DNA of 64,000 nt from positions 6,754,135-6,818,134 of the forward strand of contig NC_037648.1 of the NCBI RefSeq assembly GCF_003254395.2, read 5' to 3'. The position numbers were made by a program, and so were the translations under genes. Shown here in pieces: positions 42,535 to 53,988 of the stretch. Numbering within the stretch: the first letter of the stretch is position 1; each line of letters begins with the position of its first letter. The notes below the pieces were generated by a model. That model saw only the letters and a list, made by a program, of their open reading frames with translations. It did no database searches and was not told where the DNA came from. The stretch comes from Apis mellifera (lineage: Eukaryota > Arthropoda > Insecta > Hymenoptera > Apidae).

Positions 42535-42928
42535 CAATATTAATTATATCCATGAAATATGGATAAAATTAGAAAACAACATCCGGAATCATAAATTTAA
42601 AAATAGACCTATGAGTAAAGTTTAATGTTTAATTGAAATAATATATATTTTGAATTATAAATAAATCTCTAATATTTTATTTAATATCTGAATAAAAATA
42701 GATTTAATAAAATTAGACAATTTATCAAAAAGCCATTTTCTCAATGAATTTGAAAAATAATATTAAAAACAATATTTTAAGCAATATTAATTTATTAAAA
42801 ATTAATTTATTATTTATTCTATGATTCGATATGATAGAATATATTCAATCATCTTTTAAAATTTATAGATTTTTATATTTTTCAATGCTTGTCGCTTATT
42901 TTTATAATTGATTTCGATGAAATTTTCA

Positions 42929-42930
<2 letters not shown>

Positions 42931-42999
<69 letters not shown>
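42931..42999. repeat. Long (AT)n microsatellite
   Basis: Uninterrupted AT dinucleotide tract of 69 bases, the longest perfect one in the window. It may extrude a cruciform and is likely length-polymorphic. Confidence 0.95.
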
Positions 43000-43004
<5 letters not shown>

Positions 43005-44700
43005 CATAAATTTATAAATCTATTATTCAAATTTTTATATACTCAGATAAAAAAATTATAAAAATGATCTCTATTTTCTTTACGATTTCAATTATAATTT
43101 TTCTAAAAAATTTTTCTACATATTATCTAATCTAATTATTTTAATTTATCAAAAAAAAAAAAAAATTCATGTTGATTGATTCAATTCTAAAAAAATTTAT
43201 TCTAAATAAATTATTTTATTTTAAAAAAATAATCGAATTATTTTTTTATAATAATTTTTTTTACGATTTTTTTTTCAAGTATAAATGAGGATATTTTTTG
43301 AATCAAAAATTTAATAAGATAAAGTAAACTATAATATTTACGAAACATGGAATTTTTGTCCTAAAAACATGGCTTACTTCTAAAACTTCTTGTTCAGTAA
43401 TTTTTATCTATATAACCAACAGTCGGTATTAATTGTCAAATCAATGTAAAAATATTTTTGCTAACTTTTTAATAAACAGTTTATAAATTTATCTTTATTC
43501 AAGCAACATTAAATTAATCAAAATTTACTTTTATTAATTAATAAATTTAAAATTATTAAATTATATTTCTATTATAAATTTATATTATTTTAATTGAGAA
43601 TCTATATATAAAAGAATTACAATAGATTTGTCCTTTTTATTTATTTTTTTTTATTAATTTTATCAAAAAAAAAAATCATACATATAAAATACTCAAAATT
43701 TATTCAATTCTAAATTGATTAATTCTATAAATCAGATTTGGATTAAATTTATTTCAAATAATAGTTGAAAAATAATTATTTTAAATATAGCTATTTATTA
43801 TTTAATAAATAATATATTTCAATTGAATCAATAATAAATGATATAACAAATGATTATTTAAAGAAATATTTTATTTTTTAATAAAAAGAATATCATTTAT
43901 GAAATAATTTTCAATATATGTATTGAATAATAAATATAGTAATAATCCTAGTGTTAATAAGAAGCAATAATAATATAAATATTTGATATATATTAAAAAA
44001 CTAATTATTTTCATCAAAATCGAATAACAAATAATAATAACAAATCAGAAATAATTTATTTTGTAAAATAATAAATAAATAATTTAATTAAAAAAATTTT
44101 ATTTATTTATTTATTCTTTGAAATATATCATTTCAAATTTAAATTATTTCCCATAATCTATTTTTCTTAAGTAATTTAAAGAAGTAATTTGAAAATTCCT
44201 TAAAATGACCAGATTTGCTATAATTCATAAACTAGGAAAAAAAATGATGTTAAAAATATTAATTTAACATTTATTATTTTGAAATTTATGTTTATTATAA
44301 TATATTATAATTATATATTGTTTAATATAATATATTAACTTATAAAAATAAGTTAATTGTTTTTTTAAAAAATTTAAAAATTTACAAAAAATGGAGTTGA
44401 TTTAATTTTTGAAAAATTCATGTGCATTTAATAAAATAAATTACTAATAAAAAAAATTGATAAAAGAAATATCGATTAATGTTTAAAAATTTAAATTACA
44501 AAATTATTAAAATAAGATATAAAAAAAAAAGAACAATCGAAATTAACGACATTTTTTATTGCTTCCTGCTGTAATAGCAATTAAACCTTAATGTCAGGCA
44601 ATTTAATATATTGTAGGTAGAATTAATTACACCTCGTCGATAATTAATCACTTTCGCTAAGCTTCTTGGATGCTGCGATTCATTTTTATCTTCATCGTTC

Positions 44701-44721
44701 CTTGACAATTTAATTGTCAAG
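44701..44721. repeat. 21-bp perfect inverted repeat
   Basis: CTTGACAATT and AATTGTCAAG are exact reverse complements separated by a single T. The repeat lies at the right end of a GC-richer island (44,560-44,730), which suggests a binding site for a dimeric factor or a conserved regulatory element. Confidence 0.6.
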
Positions 44722-47700
44722 TGAATGACAAAATTTTCTGAAAATTAACAAAAATATTGAAATTGGAACATATTTTTAAAGAAATTGTACATTAAATAAA
44801 CACTCGCAAATAATTTTAAAAATTGTAAATTTTTTTCATAAATTAACATATTGATCTATTATTATTTATTCTCTATAAATCAATATTTTATTATTTCATA
44901 TTTTATTTTATCAATTCATATCATTGTTGAATTTATAATGTCCTTTTATATCTTAGAATATATTTGAGAATAAATTTCTTAAAGACATTTTTGAGATATT
45001 TTTCGCAAATAGAAATTGCGAAAATGATAATTTTTACTCTCAACATAATGTTTATTTGCAAAAAATAATTCTTGATCAATTTGCAAAATTTTATTCTCAA
45101 ATGTATTCAATAAAAATAGTTTAATATTTCACAGATATTTTATGAATATTTTATAAAAAAATTTATCATTATTATAGTTTGTTAGGTTTAAAAGATTAAG
45201 AAGTATTTTGTAAATTATAGAATTATATACAAATTTAATATTTTAGAATATATTGAAAAGTTAATTCAATAATTATCAATTATTTCTTTTTAAATTTTTA
45301 TAATTCTATAATTTATCTTATACAAATTTTAATATTTTTAAATCGATTTCGATATTGAGAAATTAATTCAATAATCATCAATATTTTTTTTTAATTCTTT
45401 TAATGACAAGTAAATTTCATAATATTTATAAATAATGTGTATTATAATAAACAGTATATATATTATGTAAATTTTTAAATTTAAAATTTTTTTTTAAATT
45501 TTAAATTGTTTTAAATAGTTTCTTTCTTAATTATCAATTTATATTTTATTAATTTAAATTTTAATAAATAAAATTCTATCATTAAATCATCATATTCAAT
45601 GAAAATTTATTTATTTCTCGTTTATTTTTATTATGTATACAGATTATAAAAGAGAAAATTTATGATTTTAAGAATTTGTTTACATTAACTGGAATAAAAA
45701 ATTCTAAATAACATCTTATAAGTTTTAAAAATAATGTAAATTTGTAATTTTTTATCTTTTTCTAGAAATAAAAAAAGTTTAATATATTTGTCAAAAAAAA
45801 AAGTAATTTTAGAAGCACCTATAAAAAATAAAATCGAATAATAATTTTAGACTTTACTTTTGTGTTTTTCAATGTTTAAAATATAAAATTTTTTAAATCG
45901 CAATTTTCATTCAAAATAATCAAATAATCTACAGCAATAAAAAAAAATTAATCATAATCAAAAAAATAATAGTAAAATATTATAATTTACTATAATCATT
46001 TATTATAATTAAAATAAAAAAAATGCTGAAATCTTCCATAAAAATAATTTTAATTAAAAATAATTTAATTAACTCTTCTTGATTTCCTTGCTATTATATG
46101 TGTACTAATTTTATTATTTATCACGTTATTTTTATTTTTATAAAATTTATATTGCAAACTCTATATACTTAAACTATATTTTTAAATAATTTAGAAAACT
46201 TTTTTAATATTTCTTTGAGAGTAATTTATAGATTGAAAACTTGAGTTTTATATTAATTAAAGCAGTTTTTATTTCTCTCATTATTATATTATCGAATTTT
46301 GTTAAATATTATAGAAACTCGAATCATTTAAGATCTAGCAGTATTATATTTATTAATTAAAACAATTTTTAATATTTTCAATACATTATATAAATATTAT
46401 AAATATTGTATAAATATATAATTATGTATATATTATGAATATTAGTATATAAATATTACTATATTACATTTCTAAATTCTGTATTACTATACTATATATT
46501 ATTATAATCATTTCTAATTTAAACTCTTATTAATTAAAGTATTTTTACTCTTCATATTTCAATCGCTATATATTTAAACTTTGTTAAATTTTGTTTTTAA
46601 ACTTTAAATTTTTTAAATTTCGTTACACTATTATTTTTTTCTCATTTCTTTCAACTCCATTTCTTTAGAAACCATGTTTCTAGTATTCAAAATAAAGGAT
46701 CTGTATTATGTATTATGTATTACAATTAAATTGAAAGTATGATAAGCAATGATATATGACGATATGTGATACGGATTTGAAAACAAATGAAAAATCCGGA
46801 ATTCTATTCGAGGACGAGGAGCGAAAGCAACGCCTTGATCATCGAAGTGATCTAACTGTAAATACCAGAAAGTTTCCTCTTTCATTCTAACCACTGATCA
46901 TATTTCTCGCATCCGTTTTGATTCGAATGCTCCAATTGATAGAATATTTTTTTGAGATATATTTCATTTTTAACTATTGTTTCTGTCATTTGCATTTTTC
47001 AAGATTTTAAATATGATTCATCTTATTTATTATAATATTTCATCTTGAATTTTCATCTTATTTATTATAATATCTTTATAATAATATCTTAAATATTATT
47101 ATTTTAAAATTTGATTTTTTTATTCGAATCAAATTTGAAAAACAATTTGAATTAAATTTTTATACAATTTGAATTAAAATTCTATATAAATCAACTATTA
47201 ATAATATCTATTTAAAATTAATTTATCTATTTAATTAAAAAAATTCTGATATTTTTTATATAATTAAAAAAGTATATAATAAAACAAAAACTAATTTGTA
47301 TAACATTGGTTTAAAAATTATAAATGATTATTCATATTTAAAATTAGATACATTATATAAATTGTATATAAATTGTATAATAAATTTTAAACATAAAATA
47401 AATTGATTATATTTAGAATTTTATTATATGTCTACTGTTTTCAATGCAATAAATTTTGATTAAAAAAGTAAAAATTTAAAAAAAGTAAAAAAAATTAATA
47501 TTAAACTTGAATAATTATCTCTAAAAAAGTGCTGAAGAAAAATTTTTCGTTTCCTTAGATTATGACTTTTATATTTAATATTATAAATAATCTTATTTAA
47601 TATTTATTATTTTTTTTCTATAAACATAGTTGTTATACTGAATTATTATTTTCTATTTTTTTATACTTTCCTTTTTTTCACTAAAATTTTTTTAATAAAA

Positions 47701-49867
47701 TGTTTTTAGTTATCTGAGAAAAGAAAAATACAATTTTATATTGTATTATATATTATATAATAAAGAGATTATAAATTTTTAAAAAAATTTTAAACTTTAA
47801 AAACTTCTAAATACAAATTTATAATAATAATTTAAAAACTATTTAATATAATATAAATTAAAATAATAAATAATAAAATAAAATAATAAAATAATAAAGT
47901 TATAAAATATCTTATGAAAGTTGTACAATGGATGAGAATTTGCACAAAATAATAAATCATACTCTATTTTTTTTTTCAGAAACAAACATATACATCAGAA
48001 TATCAATTATTTTAAGTAGATTTATTTTAATTAAAAAATAAATATTCAAATAAAATAAGATAAAACCAAATTTATAATATATATATGAAATGATATATAA
48101 TATATAAATAATATATAAATGAAACGATTAAAAATTAAATAATTTTAAAATATGAATGTTTATTACATAAAAGAATGTAATAAGATAAATGCATTACAAA
48201 AAATAAATTAATCATTTAGATATGATAATTTTTTAGATATTTATTTTGTATTCGAATAATAATAATTAATTATTTGAATAACTAAATTTTGAATAATCGA
48301 CATTCTATTATAGTTCATTATAATATATAACTTTATATACATTAACTTTTTTTTTTATATATATTACTTTATATAGTTTTATAATAAAACAATAATATTG
48401 TATTTATTGTATTTATTTATTATAAATACGTAGAAATTATATTTATCTAGTTTCAAATTTTAAATTAATATATAATAAATATATTATTATTCAATGATTA
48501 TACATTTATATAGTATACTTATCTTTGAATGATTTTGAAAAAAAATTTGTCAAAATCAATCATTGATAACAAAATTTAATCTAATATGGGCTTGATCCCA
48601 TTACTAGCAATCTATGTTATAATTTACTCCAGATTGGCAACAAATTATCGAAAAACAATTCTGCGAATTTTATTTATAGAATTAAAAAATCAAGTTTTAT
48701 GTTTTCTCTTCAATTTTTGTAGAACTTTCCGTCTGACATTTGCACAATCAGCTAACATTTTATGCGATCTGCAAGTTCGTAAGGATTACTGTGTTCGTTT
48801 CCACTCTCCATTCGATCGGAATATAGGATTTGGTGTCAATATGGCAAGGAAGTAGTCCGCGGCTTCGTGAATTAGTAATCAGGATATGTGTCTGCAACAA
48901 ATACATTTTCGTGTGTATAGTCACAAGTGACTATTGAAAGAGAAAAAGAGAGAGAAGAAATAAATTGATAGAAAAAATGAAAAGAAGTGACATGGGAAAG
49001 AAAAAGAGAACGGAAAAGAAAAAAAAAAGAATATACAAAGAGAAGACAGGAATCAATATATAAAAGACGATGATAAGATGAAAAATTGAAAGAGAAAGTA
49101 AAAAGGAGAAGCAGAGAAAGTATGGCGAAAAAAGCTAAAATAGAAATATATGAAAAATAAACAAAGATAAATATAATCAATGTGTAAAAATCTTCGTACT
49201 TCCTATAAAAAATTTTTATTTACACAAGAACATATTTTTATTTCAAAAGACATAAATTAACAATTAAACAATTAGCATTTATTCATTTTTATAGTTTTAT
49301 AGTTTTATATTAAAAATTATTTTTTATATTTTATCTATAGAATGCTATTAAATATAAAAAAACTAAAAATATTTTACTAATTTATAATTCAGCAAACAAA
49401 AATTTAATCCTTATATGATAATACTTTATATATTAAAAAATAATTAAATAAAAATAATAATAATTAAAAAATTTATCAATATATTGCAATATAAATAATT
49501 TATTTTAATAAAAATTTACAAAAAATGTATGTAAAATTATATCCAAAGAAAAAGTTCAAAGAATAATCTACAATTTTATTATTATTGAATTATATTTTTA
49601 ATTAATCGAATTTTTTTATTTTGTTTATACCATAAATAATTGTTTAAATATAAATAAATAGTTGTACATAATCATAGATATTAATAATAATGAAGCAAAG
49701 AACAGTGATAAAATAAGAAAGAAATTTCAAAATTTGCATGCAGAGTATTATACAGCTCATAGAAAGAAAGAGAAGTAATACAAAGAAAGTTAAAACTAAA
49801 GGAAGTATAAAACAAAGGAAAAAGAAAGAAAGAGATGGCAAAAGCCAATATGCGTGAATCGTTCCGC

Positions 49868-49936
49868 AATATAAGGTTCACACTGACATTCTTCTCTGTA
49901 TTATTCGCTCCACGAATATCATTTGTTATTCATCGA
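49868..49936 (+). promoter_or_regulatory. Probable serpin core promoter and short leader
   Basis: A GC-richer island (about 49,840-49,970) precedes the serpin's first exon. An ATATAAGG box near 49,870 would place initiation near 49,900, about 35 bases before the proposed ATG at 49,937. An in-frame upstream ATG at about 49,835 would add some 34 residues if transcription starts farther left, so the exact start depends on the transcript end. Confidence 0.35.
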
Positions 49937-52900
49937 ATGAGCGAATGTAAGTACTGTGCCGAATTAATTCATGAAAATTCAAATTTATACATTAACATGT
50001 GATTTTGAAGATAGGAACATATTTTTATGTATCTATTATTTTTTTCGATTATTACTCTGATTATATAATTTTGTGTAACAAGTAATCAAAACTTTTTAAA
50101 CTAAAATTTAATTCTGTATTTACTTCTATAAATCATTGCAATAATTTTTTTTTTTAAATATTTGCAGAAAATATTAAACAATTTATCCATTTCTTTTATA
50201 AAAAGTACGCAATAAATTTTTATAGAATAAAAAATTATAAATAAATAAGTAAAATAATAATTTCATATCGAAAATTCATAGCATTCAATAAAATTTTGTA
50301 AATAAGGAATTTTTTTTCTATTAGAACAAAAATTCCAACTTTCTATCTTTCTATTATATTCTATCTTTATTTAATTAGAAATTATTTTTAATAATTTCTA
50401 CAGATATTGTTCTTAAATAATTTAATAATATATTTATATAGTTTAAAAATTATACTATTAAAATATATATACATATGTATAATATATAATATTTGGATGC
50501 AATCAATATAAAAACTTTAGTTTTATTATATATCATTGTTTATCTTTTATTATTATATACGCTTGACATATATTCTAAATATAATAAATCATAAAATAAT
50601 TATCAATATATATAATTATCATCAAATATAAAAAAATATTACATATTTATAAATATAAAATATATAATGTAGAATTAATATTAATTTTTCACAAATAAAA
50701 TACTTTTAAAAATAAATAATATTATATAAATATGATATTTTATATTAAATTTAATATTTTATATTATCTTTATTTTCTACAATGTATATAATTGTTGATA
50801 AACTTCAATTCTATTAATAATTGAATAAATTTTATATTTGTTTCAATATTTTCATAAAGTTAAATTTTTTGTTTTTAGAAATTATTATATTAATGACAAA
50901 AGTAAAATAAAGAATTCATTTTGTTTAAAAAATATTTTGAAATTAAATAAAACGATATATTATTCTTTTTTAACTATTTTATTTTTTGACAGGTAGTTGT
51001 ATTTTTTCTATACTTGACACCCTGCTAAGTTAAACTTAACCTTTTTTAACAATTATCATCTTTTTAATACCTTGATATATTAGGAATAATGAAATCATTT
51101 TTTCAATTTTTGTATTTTACAAATTAATATATTAAATTTTATATTATATTAAAAATTTTTATTTGTAATATATTGTAAAAAAAATAATCAAAGTAATTTG
51201 AACATTCTGACATTTTCATTTAATCTTTATGATCCTTATAATCTTATATATTTAAAGAATGTATTATAATTATTAGATTCTTATATATATATTAAACAAT
51301 TGTTACATTCCTTTTATTAATTTTATATAAAATGACATTTTTTATAATATATTCAGGTAATCATTTATTATATATCGTGAAATAGTAATAATTACATTTA
51401 TTACAATAATTATTATATATAATAATTACATATGTTACAATAATTATTGATTTTCATGATATTATAATATAAAAATTATTTTCTAGTATTACATATAATA
51501 TTCATAATTATGTTGGGATCATCATCTGCCACTTTTTCAAATAATAAGGAAAATATAGGCAAATATTTATCTGCTTCTTATAATAATTTTACAAGAGATC
51601 TTTATAAAGTGAGTAAATATTTTATATATATTTTATATATATTCATATATATATTCTATATATTATATATTATATAAATTTTTTGATAAATTCTGTATTT
51701 TAAAAATTAATTTTTAATAACATTTATGAATAGTTATACAAATTGTTTATTAAATAAAGTTTATTTAGTATAAAATTCATGTTATATAAATTTGTATAAT
51801 AATTAATAAAAAAATTATATAAAATTTAGTCATTATTATTTTAGGAATTGACTTCTACCAATGTAAGAAATATTGTTAATTCACCATTAATAATACATAT
51901 GATATTGTCTCATCTTTCTCATGGTGCAGAATCTACTACTTTAAATGAATTAACTAAGAGTCTTTATCACTATAATAAAATTTTAATAGAAGAAGAATAT
52001 AAGTCATTAATTATTAAATTAAATGTAAGATTATTAATATTATGATAATAACAAAATAAAAATGTTTCACAATTAATATCTTCTATATTTATAAGGAACT
52101 GTCCATGGTTAAATTATATATTGCAAATGCAATGTATATTCAAGATGGATTTGAAATATTGACAGAATTTTTAACAATAGGAAAAGATGTTTATCAATCC
52201 GAGATTTCAAAAGTAGATTTCAAAAATAATGTAGAAGCATCTCAAAAAATCAATGCTTGGGTTAATGAAAAAACAAATAATAAAATACCTTATTTTGTAT
52301 CTTCAGGTAAATTACTTTAAAAATAATTATAATATCAATATAGTTATATAATCAATCTTTTCTTTATATAGATAATTTTAATGAGAATACAAAATTAATA
52401 TTAATAAATGCAATATATTTTAATGGTACTTGGTTAAATATATTTAATATAAGAGATACAAAGGATAGAATATTTCATGTATCGAAAAATCAAACAAAAC
52501 TTATACCGACAATGTACAGTAAATCTAAATATACTCATGGTGACATGCCAATGTTGCAAGCTAAATTTATTGAAATTCCATACAAGGTATTATATATATT
52601 AAATTACTACGTATATCAAAAATTAAAAAAAAAAAAATATTTTACAGAACCCAGATGTTGCAATGATAATAATATTACCAAATCAAATAGATGGTCTTTT
52701 AAATTTACAAACTAATTTTTCATTTGAAATGCTTGCAAATACAACTCGATTCTATAATGATATTAAATTATATCTTCCAAAATTTAAAATTGAGTTTACA
52801 ATAGATTTAAAAAATGCTTTGAATAAGGTATAAATAATAAATAATAAATTTCATGTTATATTTTTTAAAAAAATTTTAATTTATTTATATTATAAATTTT

Positions 52901-53279
52901 AGCTTGGTTTAATTACAATGTTTAAACCAAATGCAAATTTTAATCGTATTTCTAATACGCCATTAATGGTTGATAAAGTTTTGCATAAAGCAATTATAGA
53001 TATTAATGAAGAAGGTACTGAAGCTGCAGCTACAACAGGTGAATTTAATGAAAAATTTAAAAAAAAATTGAAGTTTTATATACATTTTTAATAAAATTAA
53101 ATTATTTTTTATTAGCTGTTTCTTTAAGACTTCGACGTTGTATATATCCGGAAGAAACGGAAAAATTTATAGTTGATCGGCCCTTTATGTTTATACTTGA
53201 ATATAAACCAAACAACATACCACTTTTTATTGGGAATGTACAGGATATAGAAGTTATTTCACAAAGAGATGAATTATAA
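49937..53279 (+). CDS. ER-retained serpin with a furin-type RLRR reactive site
   Basis: Eight exons: 49937-49946, 51487-51608, 51845-52024, 52096-52306, 52372-52586, 52648-52827, 52903-53038 and 53116-53279. All phases close, giving 405 residues, normal for a serpin. Exon 1 supplies MSE plus one base; joined to exon 2 it gives a signal peptide, MSELLHIIFIIMLGSSSA. Serpin hallmarks follow: NAMYIQDGFEI, INAWVNEKT, LILINAIYFNGTW, the hinge EEGTEAAATT (342-351), and DRPFMFIL near the end. The reactive loop reads AVSLRLRR|C, so P4-P1 is RLRR (356-359), a furin consensus, at the same distance from the hinge as the RRKR site of Drosophila Spn4A. The last four residues are RDEL, a KDEL-receptor-type retrieval signal, as HDEL is in Spn4A. 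Predicted role: inhibitor of furin-like proprotein convertases in the early secretory pathway. Only one reactive-loop exon is visible, unlike the alternatively spliced Drosophila Spn42Da gene. AATAAA at 53431 is a candidate polyadenylation signal. Exon 1 is the least certain part. Confidence 0.88.
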
Positions 53280-53988
53280 ATTTCTTTAAGAAATAATTTC
53301 TAATAAGGAATAATCAATAATTATTAAATTAAAACACATATTTTTGTTTTTAATATGTGTATATATGTATATATATATAAATTATTTTATATATGTATAT
53401 TATATGCAATATTGTACATATATTATACATAATAAATATAAAATTCATTTTATACAAATAAATCAATACAAAATTTAATTACAAATATACAAAATGTCGC
53501 ACAAAAAGCACAATAAATCAAAAATAATACAATATAATAATCATTTAGAAATATAATAATACAAATATAATTGCAATAATTCATTTAGAAAAATTAATTT
53601 TTTAAATAAAATAACTTATTATCAGAAGTTATAGTAATAGAATTATGAAACTACAAATTGTATAAAGAAATCTTCATTAAATAAATTATCTTTCAATATT
53701 TTATAATATTTCATTTAAAATATTCCTTAATCCTATTAATTAATTCATTTTTTTTTTACCAAATATCTTCAAACATAATGTTTTTAAACCAGTTTTTAAT
53801 TTTTAAATAGTTATGTTTTCTATCTGTTAAGGACAAAATTTTTATAAATAATTTAAATTTTTTTATTTAAATTAATATATATAATTAATAATATATATAT
53901 ATTTTTAATAATATACCTGTTTCTTTAATATGAATTCTTTAATCTTTTTTTTGATTTTTTGATAATGTAGTTAGTTCTATTACTTTAT
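53280..53988. other. Tail-to-tail spacer between serpin and Ku70
   Basis: A short AT-rich intergenic stretch holding the 3' ends of both genes. On the minus strand it may hold one or two tiny terminal exons of Ku70 (see that entry); otherwise nothing is seen. Confidence 0.5.

Larger units (their letters stand above)
40960..49835. other. Gene-poor AT-rich stretch between the Asp-rich gene and the serpin
   Basis: It contains repeats listed separately and three GC-richer islands: about 44,560-44,730 (with a 21-bp palindrome), 46,690-46,935 and 48,580-48,895. The open frames at 46,706-46,894 (minus) and 48,586-48,855 (plus) fall in the last two islands, but neither peptide is recognisable or flanked by a convincing gene structure. 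No gene is called. Confidence 0.5.

Noticed and set aside
48872..49881. Minus-strand Phe/Leu/Ser-rich frames (65-102 residues)
   Set aside because: The complement of a purine-rich (gaaa/gaga) tract gives hydrophobic peptides; they are not a convincing membrane protein and run into the serpin promoter region.
53431..53436. AATAAA as a firm polyadenylation site for the serpin
   Set aside because: The position is plausible, but such hexamers are so common in this AT-rich sequence that I mention it only within the serpin entry.
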